A DNA stretch of 64,000 nucleotides from NCBI RefSeq assembly GCF_001579945.1, contig NZ_CP011971.1, positions 2,788,030-2,852,029 on the forward strand, read 5' to 3'. Made by a program: the position numbers and the translations under genes. Position 1 is the stretch's first letter. Every line of letters starts with the position of its first letter. Source of the DNA: Steroidobacter denitrificans. Lineage in GTDB: Bacteria > Pseudomonadota > Gammaproteobacteria > Steroidobacterales > Steroidobacteraceae. This document shows, one piece after another, positions 51,835 through 61,906 of this stretch. The notes beneath the pieces are model-generated. The model ran no database searches. It was not told the DNA's origin and saw only the letters and a list, made by a program, of their open reading frames with translations.

Positions 51835-51987
51835 ATGCTGTCTCCCTTGTTAGCAACTCCACTTAAGGCACCTAGCATATGCATTAGGTAGCCGAGACTA
51901 CTGATACCTGAGTCACGTTTGTCCCGAAAATGGCGACAATAATTTTGTGCCCTATATGTCTGCCCTCTCATTTTCAGGGGTGCAGCT

Positions 51988-52218
51988 TTGAAGTCGCTTC
52001 GCAGCCGGGAACATCGACGATTACGCGCCATCCTGGTGGAGGCACGAGAAGCAGCCGGACTGACCTTGCGGGATATGGGGGTCCGCTTGAAGCAGTCTCA
52101 TACCATTCTTGCCAAGGTGGAAAGCGGTGAGCGGCGCTTGGACGTGATCGAATTCATCTATGTCGCCCGAGCCTTAGGCGTCGATCCAAAAGAGCTATTC
52201 GCGAAGCTGCTGGACTGA
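51988..52218 (+). CDS. XRE-family helix-turn-helix protein
   Basis: The 76-residue protein is a single Cro/CI-type HTH domain: LVEAREAAGLTLRDMGVRLK, then HTILAKVESGERRLDVIEF and ARALGVDPKELF. It starts at TTG 51988 after AGGGG. It is typical of small regulators on genomic islands; its target is unknown. Confidence 0.82.
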   Translation: MKSLRSREHRRLRAILVEAREAAGLTLRDMGVRLKQSHTILAKVESGERRLDVIEFIYVARALGVDPKELFAKLLD

Positions 52219-52624
52219 TGATAGCTGCGGCTTCACGCTGTTCCTAAGTCGACACGTCCAGCTATCCATCGTAGATATCACTAACGAAATTTTTGGCCTT
52301 AGTGAAAGAGAACTCCCCGAGCACCCCCTACCCCAGTGAGAGCTTGGTCCGATACGCCCCCCCTGAACAAAGCTGCATCAGTGGCGGAGTCGCTATACAT
52401 CGATTCCCCAATGAGGCGCGCACTGGCGAAAGCGTTGTTCGTTCTCCCATACGGCCCCAAAACAAGCAAGTACAGGCACACACACTTCCTCAGCACTCCA
52501 AATCGATCGAACCCCGCAAGCCGACCATTTTTCAGCCAGGGTAGCAACTGAGTAGCAATGCAGTTCAGACGCGATCTTCGCCGTCCACATCCCACTCGTA
52601 AGCTCTTGTAATATCTTGAGAAAA
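52219..52624. other. Island edge without a recognisable gene
   Basis: These 406 bases up to the tRNA 3' end contain no frame with recognisable motifs. GTAGCAA occurs twice, at 52541 and 52552. If the island used tRNA-Phe as attachment site, its core would be in or next to this stretch, but I found no second copy of the tRNA end in the window. Confidence 0.4.
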
Positions 52625-52700
<76 letters not shown>

Positions 52701-53116
52701 ACGAGCGTCCAGCCGGAGGACTGGAATCTTTACGCGCCGAACTTCGGCGACTAGGCCGAAGCGGGCGCGTATTAATAGCGATGGGCTGGCGGCCAGTCAA
52801 GGAGAACCGTCCTTCAGCCCGTGTTCCAGCCTCCGCAGTTCGCATCCATGATGTCTTCCACTGCGTCAGGCCGGGATCTCGACCGAGGTTCTCTCCCCCG
52901 GATGACGGCATCCTTCCAAGTCCACCGCATACAAGCGCGAATCGCACCGCGGTCGAATCTTCGGATGACAACACGCTTTCTAAACTTAAACGATGTCGCT
53001 AATTAGCGACAATTTGTATGCAACTTACTTCAATGTCGATGCGTTGACTCTATGAGCCGGCGGTCGAGTCGGCCTCCCCGTCCAAATACATCTCGAATCT
53101 CGCGAGGTAATGAGCA
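52701..53116. other. Intergenic region between tRNA-Phe and egtB
   Basis: These 416 bases contain the tRNA promoter region on one side and the egtB leader on the other. No open frame with coding features, no terminator hairpin and no riboswitch is recognised. Confidence 0.5.
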
Positions 53117-54484
53117 ATGGCGCTGACGACGAACACGTCGGTCACTGATCGGGCAAATGCCTCCGCAACGTCCTCGACCCGTCCAGCCAGGCGGTGTCTC
53201 CGGTATCGACACGTCCGCGCCACGACCCTGCAGCTCTGCGAGCCGCTCGAAGTCGAGGACTACGTAGTGCAAAGCATGCCCGACGCCAGTCCCGCCAAAT
53301 GGCACCTAGCGCATACCAGCTGGTTCTTCGAGCAATTTTTGCTCAAACCCATGCTTTCCGGCTACCAGGCGTACCACGAGGACTTCGAATACCTGTTCAA
53401 CTCCTATTATCAAAGTGTCGGTCCCATGCATCAGCGTCCTCGGCGCGGTCTGCTCAGCCGCCCTACCGTGCAGGAAATCATGCGCTATCGGATGCATGTC
53501 GATAGACACATCGAGTCGCTCTTGGATGCCCACGCGGATGATGACCAGCTCGCGGCCCTCCTCGAACTCGGTGTGAATCATGAACAGCAGCACCAGGAAC
53601 TCCTGCTCACCGACATCAAGCACCTGTTCTCCTGCAATCCCCTGCTGCCCGCCTATCGCTCGGCGGCGCTGCGCGGCACCGCAACGAAGTCCGCCGCACC
53701 GACCGGTGATTCCGCCCTCCCGTCCATGGCCCGTCCCATGACATTCATCGCCTTCGACGGCGGCGTACAAGCGATTGGCGCGCCCAGCCGGCATGGCAGG
53801 CCGGATGAACGTTTCTGCTTCGACAACGAACAGCCTCGGCATCGCCTCCTGGTGGCACCCTTTGCGCTGGCCGATCGCCTGGTCACCAGCGGCGAGTACC
53901 TGGACTTCATCCGAGACGGCGGCTACCGGCGCGCAACGCTGTGGCTCTCGGACGGCTGGCAAACCGTGACTCGGCACGGCTGGAATCGTCCCCTGTACTG
54001 GTCGGAATCGCTGGACGCCGAATTCACGCTCGCCGGCCTGCAAGACCTCGACAATGACACCCCCGTCTCGCACCTCAGCTATTACGAAGCCGACGCCTTC
54101 GCGCGCTGGGCCGGTGCGCGCCTGCCGACGGAGGCCGAATGGGAACTCGCCGCCGCCGGGCTGCCGGTCCAGGGCAACCTGCTCGAGGCCGGCACGCTGC
54201 ACCCCCGCCCGGCGCGCGCGCATTGCCGGGACCGAAGCGAATTGCAGCAACTCTTCGGCGACACCTGGGAATGGACGGCCTCCCCCTACGTCGCCTATCC
54301 CGGATATCGCAGCGCCTCCGGCGCGCTCGGCGAATACAACGGCAAGTTCATGTGCAACCAATGGGTGCTGCGCGGCGGTTCCTGCGCGACACCTGCCGAG
54401 CATATTCGAGCCAGCTATCGCAACTTCTTTTACCCGGATACACGCTGGCAGTTCGCCGGACTACGTCTGGCATGCAACGCCTAG
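53117..54484 (+). CDS. egtB: Ergothioneine biosynthesis sulfoxide synthase
   Basis: The 455-residue enzyme has an N-terminal DinB-like helical domain and a C-terminal FGE-sulfatase domain. Iron ligands are visible as WHLAHTSWFFEQF and NHEQQHQELL, the HxxxHxE motif. LPTEAEWELAAAG, TWEWTASPYVAYPGY and RGGSCATP are typical of the C-terminal domain. EgtB joins hercynine to a thiol donor (gamma-glutamylcysteine or cysteine) with O2. It lies 33 bases upstream of egtD. egtA and egtC are not in the window, so cysteine may be the direct donor (inference). Confidence 0.93.
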   Translation: MALTTNTSVTDRANASATSSTRPARRCLRYRHVRATTLQLCEPLEVEDYVVQSMPDASPAKWHLAHTSWFFEQFLLKPMLSGYQAYHEDFEYLFNSYYQSVGPMHQRPRRGLLSRPTVQEIMRYRMHVDRHIESLLDAHADDDQLAALLELGVNHEQQHQELLLTDIKHLFSCNPLLPAYRSAALRGTATKSAAPTGDSALPSMARPMTFIAFDGGVQAIGAPSRHGRPDERFCFDNEQPRHRLLVAPFALADRLVTSGEYLDFIRDGGYRRATLWLSDGWQTVTRHGWNRPLYWSESLDAEFTLAGLQDLDNDTPVSHLSYYEADAFARWAGARLPTEAEWELAAAGLPVQGNLLEAGTLHPRPARAHCRDRSELQQLFGDTWEWTASPYVAYPGYRSASGALGEYNGKFMCNQWVLRGGSCATPAEHIRASYRNFFYPDTRWQFAGLRLACNA

Positions 54485-54517
54485 GCATGTGCCTGTCAAC
54501 CCACCGATGGATGAGTC

Positions 54518-55492
54518 ATGGCAAAACACCCCGGCACCGCCTCCGCGCCCTCCAGCATCGATACATTGATAGACGCCGTTCTCGCGGACCTCGAGAAAAC
54601 ACCCAAGGAAATCTCCTCGGTGTGGTTCTACGATGAACTCGGTTCCTTGCTGTTCGACAGTATTTGCGAATTACCCGAGTACTACATCACCCGTACCGAG
54701 TTGCAGATCATGCGCACCCATGCCGCCGACATGGCCCGCATCATCGGGGGCGGTGCGGCGCTGATCGAACTCGGCAGCGGCACCAGTCTCAAGACGCGCC
54801 AGCTGCTCGATCATTTACAGACACCTCACACCTATGTTCCCGTTGATGTTTCACGCCGACAGCTGCTCGATGCCTGCAGACATCTGGCACACGACTATCC
54901 TCGATTGCGCATCACGCCCGTATGCGCCGACTTCAGCCGGGACTTCAAATTGCCTTCGGACATCCTATCGGCACGCAAGCGCATCATTTACTTTCCAGGT
55001 TCCACGTTCGGAAATTTCACCCACGCGCAGGCCCGGCACCTGTTGGCTCGTTTGCTCGCGATCATCCGGGCCAACGGCTCGATACTCATCGGCATCGACC
55101 TTTGCAAGGATATCGGCATACTGAAACAGGCCTATGATGATCCAGTCGGTGTCACGGCAAAATTCAATATCAATGCATTACGTCATATCAATCGTGAACT
55201 CGGTGCGGACTTCGAGCTGAAGAACTTCGACCACGCGGCTCTGTGGATCGATGATCAAAGCCGCATGGAAATGCACCTCGTCAGTAAACGCGACCAGATC
55301 GTCCATCTCGGAGGCCGGGGTGTGCGTATCGCTTACGGCGAACATCTGCGCACCGAATACTGTCACAAGTACACGCAGGACAGCTTCGAACAGTTCGCCC
55401 TGGAGACGGGACTTGTGATTACGCATGCCTGGCACGATCCGGCGCACCTGTTTGCTGTGCTGATGCTGGAACCGCGGCGCCTGCGCGGGTAG
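54518..55492 (+). CDS. egtD: Histidine N-alpha-methyltransferase
   Basis: The 324-residue SAM-dependent enzyme has FYDELGSLLFDSICELPEYY, the SAM motif IELGSGTSLKTRQLLDHL and FPGSTFGNFTHAQARHLL, all characteristic of EgtD. It trimethylates histidine to hercynine, the substrate of EgtB. The adjacent egtB-egtD pair is the minimal ergothioneine core found in many proteobacteria. Confidence 0.94.
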   Translation: MAKHPGTASAPSSIDTLIDAVLADLEKTPKEISSVWFYDELGSLLFDSICELPEYYITRTELQIMRTHAADMARIIGGGAALIELGSGTSLKTRQLLDHLQTPHTYVPVDVSRRQLLDACRHLAHDYPRLRITPVCADFSRDFKLPSDILSARKRIIYFPGSTFGNFTHAQARHLLARLLAIIRANGSILIGIDLCKDIGILKQAYDDPVGVTAKFNINALRHINRELGADFELKNFDHAALWIDDQSRMEMHLVSKRDQIVHLGGRGVRIAYGEHLRTEYCHKYTQDSFEQFALETGLVITHAWHDPAHLFAVLMLEPRRLRG

Positions 55493-55632
55493 ATCTCGCG
55501 CCTTCATTGCTCCAATATTCACTATCGCCTCAGCACGGCGACGCCGAAATATGCGTACAACGAAATTCGGCGGACGTATTTTCATCTCCCGGGGTTGAGC
55601 CCGCAGGCAAAGCAAAGTAAGGTTCAAGTCCC

Positions 55633-56427
55633 ATGTCGTCGAATCCAGTTCTTCTAAGCGATGATGACTGGGCGCTGTTTCTCGATGTCGACGGTACCTT
55701 GCTCGAGATCGCCGAGACGCCGCAGAGCGTGCATGCGCCCCACAGTCTGAAGCGGCTCCTGGAGACGCTTCAGATGCGTCTCGACGGTGCGTTGGCGCTG
55801 ATCAGCGGACGCAGCCTTGCAAACCTGGATCAGCTGTTCGCCCCCCTGCGCCTGTGCGCTTCCGGAATACACGGCCTCGAGCGCCGTGACGCGCTGGGCA
55901 TGCTCATCGATCCTGCCTTCGATGTATCCGGCCTTGCCGCCGCGCATGAGGAACTCGACCGCTTCGTTGCGCAACATGAAGGTCTGCTGCTGGAGGACAA
56001 GCGCTACAGTCTGGCAGTGCATTTCCGCCGCGCGCCCGAACTGGCCGATCGAGTCCGCGACAAGATGAATTCGATATCGGCACGCCTCGGGCCGCTATTC
56101 GCGCTGCAAGCCGGCAAATGCGTCCTGGAGCTTCGTCCGGCAGCCTGGAACAAGGGCGTGGCTGTGCACGCATTCATGCAGGAGGATCCCTTTCGCGGCC
56201 GAACACCGCTCTATATCGGCGACGACGTCACCGATGAGGACGCATTCGCGGTCGTCAATGCCTTGCAGGGACAGTCCATTCGTGTGGGTACCGGCTCCGC
56301 CACGCATGCCCGGCATCATCTCGCCGACGTGGATGCCGTGATCCGCTGGCTGCATGACAATCCGCCGATACGGCACCGGACTGTACGCGCTCCGCAAGGC
56401 AGTTCAAGATCCGAATACTCGTCATGA
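55633..56427 (+). CDS. otsB: Trehalose-6-phosphate phosphatase
   Basis: The 264-residue HAD-family phosphatase has LFLDVDGTLLEIAETP with the nucleophile DxD, ALISGRSLANLDQLF and GDDVTDEDAFAVVNAL near the C-terminus. It removes phosphate from trehalose-6-phosphate. Its stop overlaps the otsA start by four bases, so synthesis and dephosphorylation are coupled. Confidence 0.95.
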   Translation: MSSNPVLLSDDDWALFLDVDGTLLEIAETPQSVHAPHSLKRLLETLQMRLDGALALISGRSLANLDQLFAPLRLCASGIHGLERRDALGMLIDPAFDVSGLAAAHEELDRFVAQHEGLLLEDKRYSLAVHFRRAPELADRVRDKMNSISARLGPLFALQAGKCVLELRPAAWNKGVAVHAFMQEDPFRGRTPLYIGDDVTDEDAFAVVNALQGQSIRVGTGSATHARHHLADVDAVIRWLHDNPPIRHRTVRAPQGSSRSEYSS

Positions 56428-57809
56428 GTACACGAATCGTCTGTATCTCCAACCGCGTCTCCTTGCCGCGCAAGGCCGCTGCCCCCGGTGGACTGGCGGT
56501 CGGTGTGCTGAGCGCGCTCAAGAACAGTGGCGGATTGTGGTTCGGCTGGGGAGGCGAACTCGGTGACACCGAGCCTGCGGGGCCGGATATGCAGACGCGC
56601 GACGGCGTAACCTATGCGACGCTCAAGCTGCGTCGCCAGGAATTCAATCGCTATTACAACGGCTACTCCAACGGCGCGCTGTGGCCGCTATTCCACTACA
56701 TGTCGAGCAAATTCCGATTCCGTCACGAGGAATACGAGGCCTACGAAAATATCAACGGTCAGTTCGCCCGTAATCTCCTGCCCTTGTTGCGCCCGGACGA
56801 CTTGCTATGGGTACATGACTATCATCTCATTCCACTTGCCCGCCGGTTGCGCGAATTAGGCGTACGCAACGCCATCGGCTTCTTCCTGCACATCCCCTTT
56901 CCTCATATAGAAACGTTGCGCATCCTGCCTGGCTACGAAAACCTGATTCGTGACCTGACAGGATTTGACATCGTTGGCTTCCAGACGACCGGTGACCTGG
57001 CTTCGTTCCGATCCGCGATCTCCCATATCCATGCAGTGGAATCATCCGATACGGAATCGGCGTCGCGGATACAGCTGGACGGGCGTGACATACGTGCCGG
57101 CGTCTTTCCCATCGGCGTCGATGTGGAAGCCATCGCGGCGGACGCCGAGCGCGCCTGCGGCAGCGAAGTCATCAAGCGGATGATCGCCAGCCTGGTCGGC
57201 CGAAAGCTCATGATCGGCGTCGACCGGTTGGACTACAGCAAGGGGCTCGTGGAACGTTTCGCGACCTATGAACAATTCCTGGAGACCTTTCCGGACAAGC
57301 GCGCGCATATCACCTACCTGCAGATCGCACCCGTCTCACGCAAAGACGTCCCCTCCTATGTCGACATCCGTCGCGCCCTGGAACAAGCCGCCGGGCGCAC
57401 CAACGGTCGTTTCGCGGACGCCGACTGGACGCCGGTGCGTTATCTCAACCGAAATTATCCGCACGAAACCCTGATGGGCTTCTTGCGCATCGGCAATGTA
57501 GGGCTCGTGACGCCGCTGCGGGACGGTATGAATCTGGTTGCCAAGGAATACGTCGCCGCCCAGGATCCCGAGAATCCCGGCGTACTGATCCTGTCCAATC
57601 TCGCCGGTGCGGCTTATGAACTGGAGGCGGCATTACAAGTCAACCCGCATGATACGCGCGCCGTCGTCCAGGCCATCGCTCAGGCTCTCATGATGCCTCT
57701 ACCGGAGCGCCGGGAAAGACATGCAAGCCTGATGACGGCACTGAGGAATCACAGCATTCAGGTCTGGGCCGACCGCTTCATCGCTCAGCTGCAGGCTGTC
57801 CGCCGCTGA
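56424..57809 (+). CDS. otsA: Trehalose-6-phosphate synthase
   Basis: The 461-residue GT20 glycosyltransferase has RKAAAPGGLAVGVL (the glucose-phosphate loop), LLWVHDYHLIPLARRL, GVDRLDYSKGLVERF and VTPLRDGMNLVAKEYVAAQ, all conserved in OtsA. It transfers glucose from UDP-glucose to glucose-6-phosphate. With otsB it forms a complete trehalose operon, likely for osmotic or desiccation stress. It converges on cheB with a six-base gap. Confidence 0.95.
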   Translation: MSTRIVCISNRVSLPRKAAAPGGLAVGVLSALKNSGGLWFGWGGELGDTEPAGPDMQTRDGVTYATLKLRRQEFNRYYNGYSNGALWPLFHYMSSKFRFRHEEYEAYENINGQFARNLLPLLRPDDLLWVHDYHLIPLARRLRELGVRNAIGFFLHIPFPHIETLRILPGYENLIRDLTGFDIVGFQTTGDLASFRSAISHIHAVESSDTESASRIQLDGRDIRAGVFPIGVDVEAIAADAERACGSEVIKRMIASLVGRKLMIGVDRLDYSKGLVERFATYEQFLETFPDKRAHITYLQIAPVSRKDVPSYVDIRRALEQAAGRTNGRFADADWTPVRYLNRNYPHETLMGFLRIGNVGLVTPLRDGMNLVAKEYVAAQDPENPGVLILSNLAGAAYELEAALQVNPHDTRAVVQAIAQALMMPLPERRERHASLMTALRNHSIQVWADRFIAQLQAVRR

Positions 57810-57815
57810 CGGGCG

Positions 57816-58916
57816 TCATTTGGCGCCGGCAGCCCATTCCAGAATCGCCCGCGGCAGTCCCGACAGCGGCAGTACCCGCTGAGCGCCGCCGAGACGTACC
57901 GCCTCCTTCGGCATACCGAAGACGACGCAAGTTGCTTCGTCCTGAGCAATGGTGCTGGCGCCGGCATCGCGCATCTCCCTCAGTCCCCGAGCGCCGTCGT
58001 CTCCCATACCGGTCATGATGATGCCCAGAGCGTTGGCGCCGGCATACTTGGCGGCCGAGCGGAACAGCACATCCACCGAGGGCCGGTGCCGGTTCACCAC
58101 GGGACCATCGATCACATCGACGCAGTAATAAGCCCCGCTGCGCTTCAGCATCATATGCTTCCCCCCCGGCGCGATCAGCGCATAACCCGGCAATAAACGC
58201 TCGCCGTGGCGCGCCTCGCGCACCTCGATCCGGCACAGCCGGTTGAGCCGCTCGGCGAATGCCCGTGTGAATTTTTCCGGCATGTGCTGCACGACGGCAA
58301 CACCGGGACACCCGCTCGGCAGTGCCGTGAGTACATGCTCCAACGCCTGTGTTCCACCCGTCGATGCACCGATCGCCACGATACGCTCGGTGGTCTGCTG
58401 CAGCGCGCACGACCCTCCGGGAGCGAGTACGGCATCGGCACTCAACTTCATCGCTGGGGTGGAATCCCGACGGACCGCATCGCCGGGCGGTGCCCCGATT
58501 CTCAGCCTTCGCAGGTTGGCCTGCGCAGCCGCCTTCACCGCCGTTGCCAGATCGGCGGATGCCTCTTCCATGAAACGCTTCAGTCCAAGTTTCGGCTTGG
58601 TCACGATACTGACCGCACCCGCGGCAAGCGCCTCGAGCGTGGTGGTCGCGCCCTTCTCCGTGAGCGTCGAGCAGATCACCACCGGCGTCGGCCGCTCATC
58701 CATGATCTTTCGCAGGAATGTAAGTCCATCCATGCGCGGCATCTCGATATCCAGGATGATGACATCGGGCCATTCCTTCTGCATACGCGCCATGGCAAAC
58801 AGCGGATCGGCGACTGCTGCGATCACGGTGATCGCCGGATCGCGCGCCAGTTGTTCCGTAAGTACCTGACGTACCACTGCGGAATCATCGACAAGCAGCA
58901 CTCGAATCGGATTCAT
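57816..58916 (-). CDS. cheB: Chemotaxis response regulator protein-glutamate methylesterase
   Basis: The 366-residue protein has an N-terminal receiver domain ([35 protein letters not shown] with phospho-Asp) and a C-terminal methylesterase domain: [17 protein letters not shown] with the catalytic Ser, [17 protein letters not shown] with the His and [11 protein letters not shown] with the Asp. It demethylates chemoreceptors. Start ATG 58916 is set by the receiver N-terminus. It is the last gene of the operon. Confidence 0.95.
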   Translation of the reverse strand: MNPIRVLLVDDSAVVRQVLTEQLARDPAITVIAAVADPLFAMARMQKEWPDVIILDIEMPRMDGLTFLRKIMDERPTPVVICSTLTEKGATTTLEALAAGAVSIVTKPKLGLKRFMEEASADLATAVKAAAQANLRRLRIGAPPGDAVRRDSTPAMKLSADAVLAPGGSCALQQTTERIVAIGASTGGTQALEHVLTALPSGCPGVAVVQHMPEKFTRAFAERLNRLCRIEVREARHGERLLPGYALIAPGGKHMMLKRSGAYYCVDVIDGPVVNRHRPSVDVLFRSAAKYAGANALGIIMTGMGDDGARGLREMRDAGASTIAQDEATCVVFGMPKEAVRLGGAQRVLPLSGLPRAILEWAAGAK

Positions 58917-58995
58917 GAACGCTCCCGGATACCGTTCGGGAATGCGCAACGACGTCCTCGACCATACTGCCTTCCTGGAGCTGCGATGCAAATGC

Positions 58996-59853
58996 TCAGG
59001 CGCATCGACTTGCCCTGGTGTAGATGGAGGCAGTCGACATCGCCAGGCGATCGGTCACGCCGTTCAGCGTCTCGCAATGCCCGACAAGGAAGTGGCCGTC
59101 CGCCGTCAGCGCCGGCAACATTCTTGTGACCACCTGCGATTTCGTCTCCGCGCTGAAATAGATCATCACATTGCGCAGCAAGATCACATCGAACACGCCG
59201 ATATCCGGCAGAGGTTCGTTGAGATTGATGTATCGGAACTGCACGCGTTCCCGAATTGCGCGATCGACGCGAAAGGTCCCGGCCTGCGGCCCTGTTCCCT
59301 TCAGGCAATAGCGATGCAGATATTCTTGTGGAATCGGTCTGGCGCGCTCCATGGCGTAGATCCCGTCGCGGGCAGTCGTCAGTACGCTGGTGCTGATATC
59401 GGAACCCAGGACCTCCCATGGAACATTACCAAGCTCCGCTGCCAGCAGCATCGCGATACTATAAGGCTCTTCACCACTGGAGCAGGCGGCGCTCCATACC
59501 CGGAACCGACCTTGCTGGCGGGCTTTGGGCAGCACGCGTTCACGCAGAAAATCAAAATGCTGCCGTTCCCGGAAATAGTTCGTCTCATTCGTCGTCAGAA
59601 GGTTGAGCGCTGTCTGTAATTCTCCCCGTGCTTCAGGTTGCGAAAGCAGGTCGAGATATTCACTGAAGCTTCCGAGCCTATAGTGCTGCAGGCGTCGATT
59701 CCAACGTCCGACAATGAGTGATTTTTTCGCCTGCGAAAGATTGATGCCGGCAAGACGGAATGCCAACGCCTTGATGCGCTCGAATTCCGCCTGGGTGAGG
59801 CTCGTCGCTGAAAAGCGGAACTCTGCGCCATTTCTTTCCAGCGGCGCCGTCAC
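58996..59853 (-). CDS. cheR: Chemotaxis protein methyltransferase
   Basis: The 285-residue CheR uses SAM to methylate receptor glutamates. It has an N-terminal helical domain ([20 protein letters not shown]) and a catalytic domain ([61 protein letters not shown]). The start is GTG 59853, with AGGAG six bases upstream; a longer frame to 59982 is not used. Confidence 0.95.
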   Translation of the reverse strand: MTAPLERNGAEFRFSATSLTQAEFERIKALAFRLAGINLSQAKKSLIVGRWNRRLQHYRLGSFSEYLDLLSQPEARGELQTALNLLTTNETNYFRERQHFDFLRERVLPKARQQGRFRVWSAACSSGEEPYSIAMLLAAELGNVPWEVLGSDISTSVLTTARDGIYAMERARPIPQEYLHRYCLKGTGPQAGTFRVDRAIRERVQFRYINLNEPLPDIGVFDVILLRNVMIYFSAETKSQVVTRMLPALTADGHFLVGHCETLNGVTDRLAMSTASIYTRASRCA

Positions 59854-59953
59854 AGCCGGACTCCTGACGCAACAGCCCAATCGAGGCTGGACTCGACAAT
59901 CGCCGGACAGGGAGCAAAGTGGCCCTTCAACGCGAAAAACCGCATGAACGGAT

Positions 59954-60319
59954 TCAGGCCAGGACGAGACGGGCGACTGCATCGAGCATCGCCTGCGGTT
60001 GAAACGGTTTGACGATCCAAGCCTTGGCGCCTGCCGATCGACCTTCGCTCTTCTTGGTCTCTCCGGCTTCCGTCGTCAGCATGATCACCGGCGTGAACTT
60101 GTAGTTCGGATGCGCCTTGACCGCCTTGAGAAAGCTGATACCGTCCATGCGCGGCATGTTCACATCGCTTATGATCAAATGCACTTTGCCGCTGAGTTTG
60201 TCCAACCCGTCCTGGCCATCGCACGCTTCGATCACTTCGTATCCGGCACCTTTCAAGGCGATCCCCGCGACCTGGCGCACCGAGGCCGAGTCATCGACGA
60301 TCAGAATCCGTTTCGCCAT
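59954..60319 (-). CDS. cheY: CheY-type chemotaxis response regulator
   Basis: The 121-residue single receiver domain has ILIVDDSASVRQVAGIAL, IISDVNMPRMDGISFLKAV with the phospho-acceptor Asp, the Thr in VIMLTTEAGE and the Lys in WIVKPFQP. It would carry the signal to the flagellar motor or another output. ATG 60319 has GGAG about eight bases upstream. It lies 14 bases after the soluble receptor-like gene. Confidence 0.95.
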   Translation of the reverse strand: MAKRILIVDDSASVRQVAGIALKGAGYEVIEACDGQDGLDKLSGKVHLIISDVNMPRMDGISFLKAVKAHPNYKFTPVIMLTTEAGETKKSEGRSAGAKAWIVKPFQPQAMLDAVARLVLA

Positions 60320-60333
60320 CACACTCACTCCGC

Positions 60334-61305
60334 TCAGAAAAACTCGATGGCCTGGGTGGTCACCTTTTCCGCCGCTCCGCCGTCGTGATTGCGCCGTTGC
60401 TCCTGGGTAGTGTAGCTACGGGCCATCTGCGCTAGATACTCGGCTACGGCTGCATCCGGCTCATCATTCAATGCCAGCACGCCCGCCTGCTGATGCAGAT
60501 CGCGCATGCTGGAAACGGCCTGAGTGAGAATCTGCCCGACGCGGTCCTGGAACTGCAGCTGCACCAACGACTCCGCAACCTCATTCTGGATGTCCCTGCT
60601 CCTTTCCCTGAGATCCTCGCTGGAGCGCGACATCTCCAGGCTCATGCAGCTGAATCGGCTCAGTACATCCTGAATACGCGCGCACGAATCCCGCACCGCG
60701 ATACCCTCGCGTTCCGCGGCCTGCTCATTGGTCGCTATGATGTGAGCAAGCGAATCGTTGATGGCACCGATTTTCTCGACGATCATCGTGCCTGTCTTGC
60801 GGGAGGCGTTCGACAATTGCCGCACCTCGTGCGCCACCACCGCAAATCCCTTGCCGGCCTCTCCCGCATGGGCCGCCTCTATCGCCGCGTTCAGCGCCAA
60901 CATATTGGTTTGAAAAGCGACCATCCCCACCTCCTCGGCCATCTTGCCGAGTTCGGTGGTATAGGCCGCCAAGGAACGGATCTCCCCGGCCAGGACCGTA
61001 CGGCTCTCCTGAATCGCCGCCAGTTCGCCCATGACATGGGCAAGCTGCTGTTTCCCGTCGTTCAGGGTTGTGATGAGACCGCTGCCGCTGACTTCATCAT
61101 TCTGCGGCGCCGCCTTGAGGGTCGCCTCGAGACTGGCCGCGATGCCGGCAAAGCGCGCACTCAGGGCAACGATCGCCTCCTCGGTCTGCAGACGGGCGGT
61201 GTCGATCTGCTTCACCCATATCGGCAGCGCCTCGATGCACGCTCGCTCGGCCGCGCCGGCCGGCGGCTGATCCGGTACCGGATCGGGCTTCTTGCGGGTA
61301 AACAT
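60334..61305 (-). CDS. Soluble methyl-accepting chemotaxis-like protein
   Basis: The 323-residue protein lacks transmembrane segments. It has the conserved receptor hairpin tip [20 protein letters not shown] and [19 protein letters not shown], so it can bind CheA and CheW, but no recognisable sensor domain; residues 1-90 are helical. It lies inside the chemotaxis operon between cheW and cheY. It may sense a cytoplasmic signal or act as an adaptor of the array (inference). The last residues, TTQAIEFF, do not form a CheR-docking pentapeptide. Confidence 0.85.
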   Translation of the reverse strand: MFTRKKPDPVPDQPPAGAAERACIEALPIWVKQIDTARLQTEEAIVALSARFAGIAASLEATLKAAPQNDEVSGSGLITTLNDGKQQLAHVMGELAAIQESRTVLAGEIRSLAAYTTELGKMAEEVGMVAFQTNMLALNAAIEAAHAGEAGKGFAVVAHEVRQLSNASRKTGTMIVEKIGAINDSLAHIIATNEQAAEREGIAVRDSCARIQDVLSRFSCMSLEMSRSSEDLRERSRDIQNEVAESLVQLQFQDRVGQILTQAVSSMRDLHQQAGVLALNDEPDAAVAEYLAQMARSYTTQEQRRNHDGGAAEKVTTQAIEFF

Positions 61306-61360
61306 GTTCGTCACGCTCTCTTGAAACCAGGCCGTTCTCGATGCAACGGCGCTCCCGCCG

Positions 61361-61900
61361 TCATGCACAGGCTTGCATCGCATCGGTACCAGTCTGCACC
61401 AGTACTTCCATTTCCTCCACCGACAGGACGCGTTTCTCGTCGAGAATGATGACGAATCGACCCCGCACCTTGCCCATGCCCTGGATGAAATCGGTGCGAA
61501 TCGAAGCTCCGAAGGTCGGCGGCGGCTCGATGTCCTCGTCCGGAATCTCGAGGACCTCGTTGACCGCATCCACCAGCACGCCGAGCACATGGTGTTCGGC
61601 ATCCATCCTGGTTTCGACGATCACGATGCAAGTTTTTTTTGATACCGGAGTGCTAGGCCGTCCAAAACGCGCGCATAAATCGATGACCGGGACAACGGCG
61701 CCGCGCAGATTCACGACGCCGCGAATGGACGGCGGCATCATCGGCACATCCGTCGGCTGCGTATACTCCAGGATCTCCTTGATGCCCAGAATGCCCAGCG
61801 CAAAGGTCTCTCGCCCCAGCATGAACGTAAGGTACTGATGCTGATCGTGCCGAGGCTCGGCATCAACGGCATCGATAGGGTGTGCTGCGATGGCCATCAT
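61361..61900 (-). CDS. cheW: CheW chemotaxis coupling protein
   Basis: The 179-residue CheW-domain protein has [40 protein letters not shown] and [20 protein letters not shown]. It bridges receptors and the kinase CheA. It starts six bases after the mcp stop, within the operon. Confidence 0.95.
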   Translation of the reverse strand: MMAIAAHPIDAVDAEPRHDQHQYLTFMLGRETFALGILGIKEILEYTQPTDVPMMPPSIRGVVNLRGAVVPVIDLCARFGRPSTPVSKKTCIVIVETRMDAEHHVLGVLVDAVNEVLEIPDEDIEPPPTFGASIRTDFIQGMGKVRGRFVIILDEKRVLSVEEMEVLVQTGTDAMQACA

Positions 61901-61906
61901 GATCTC

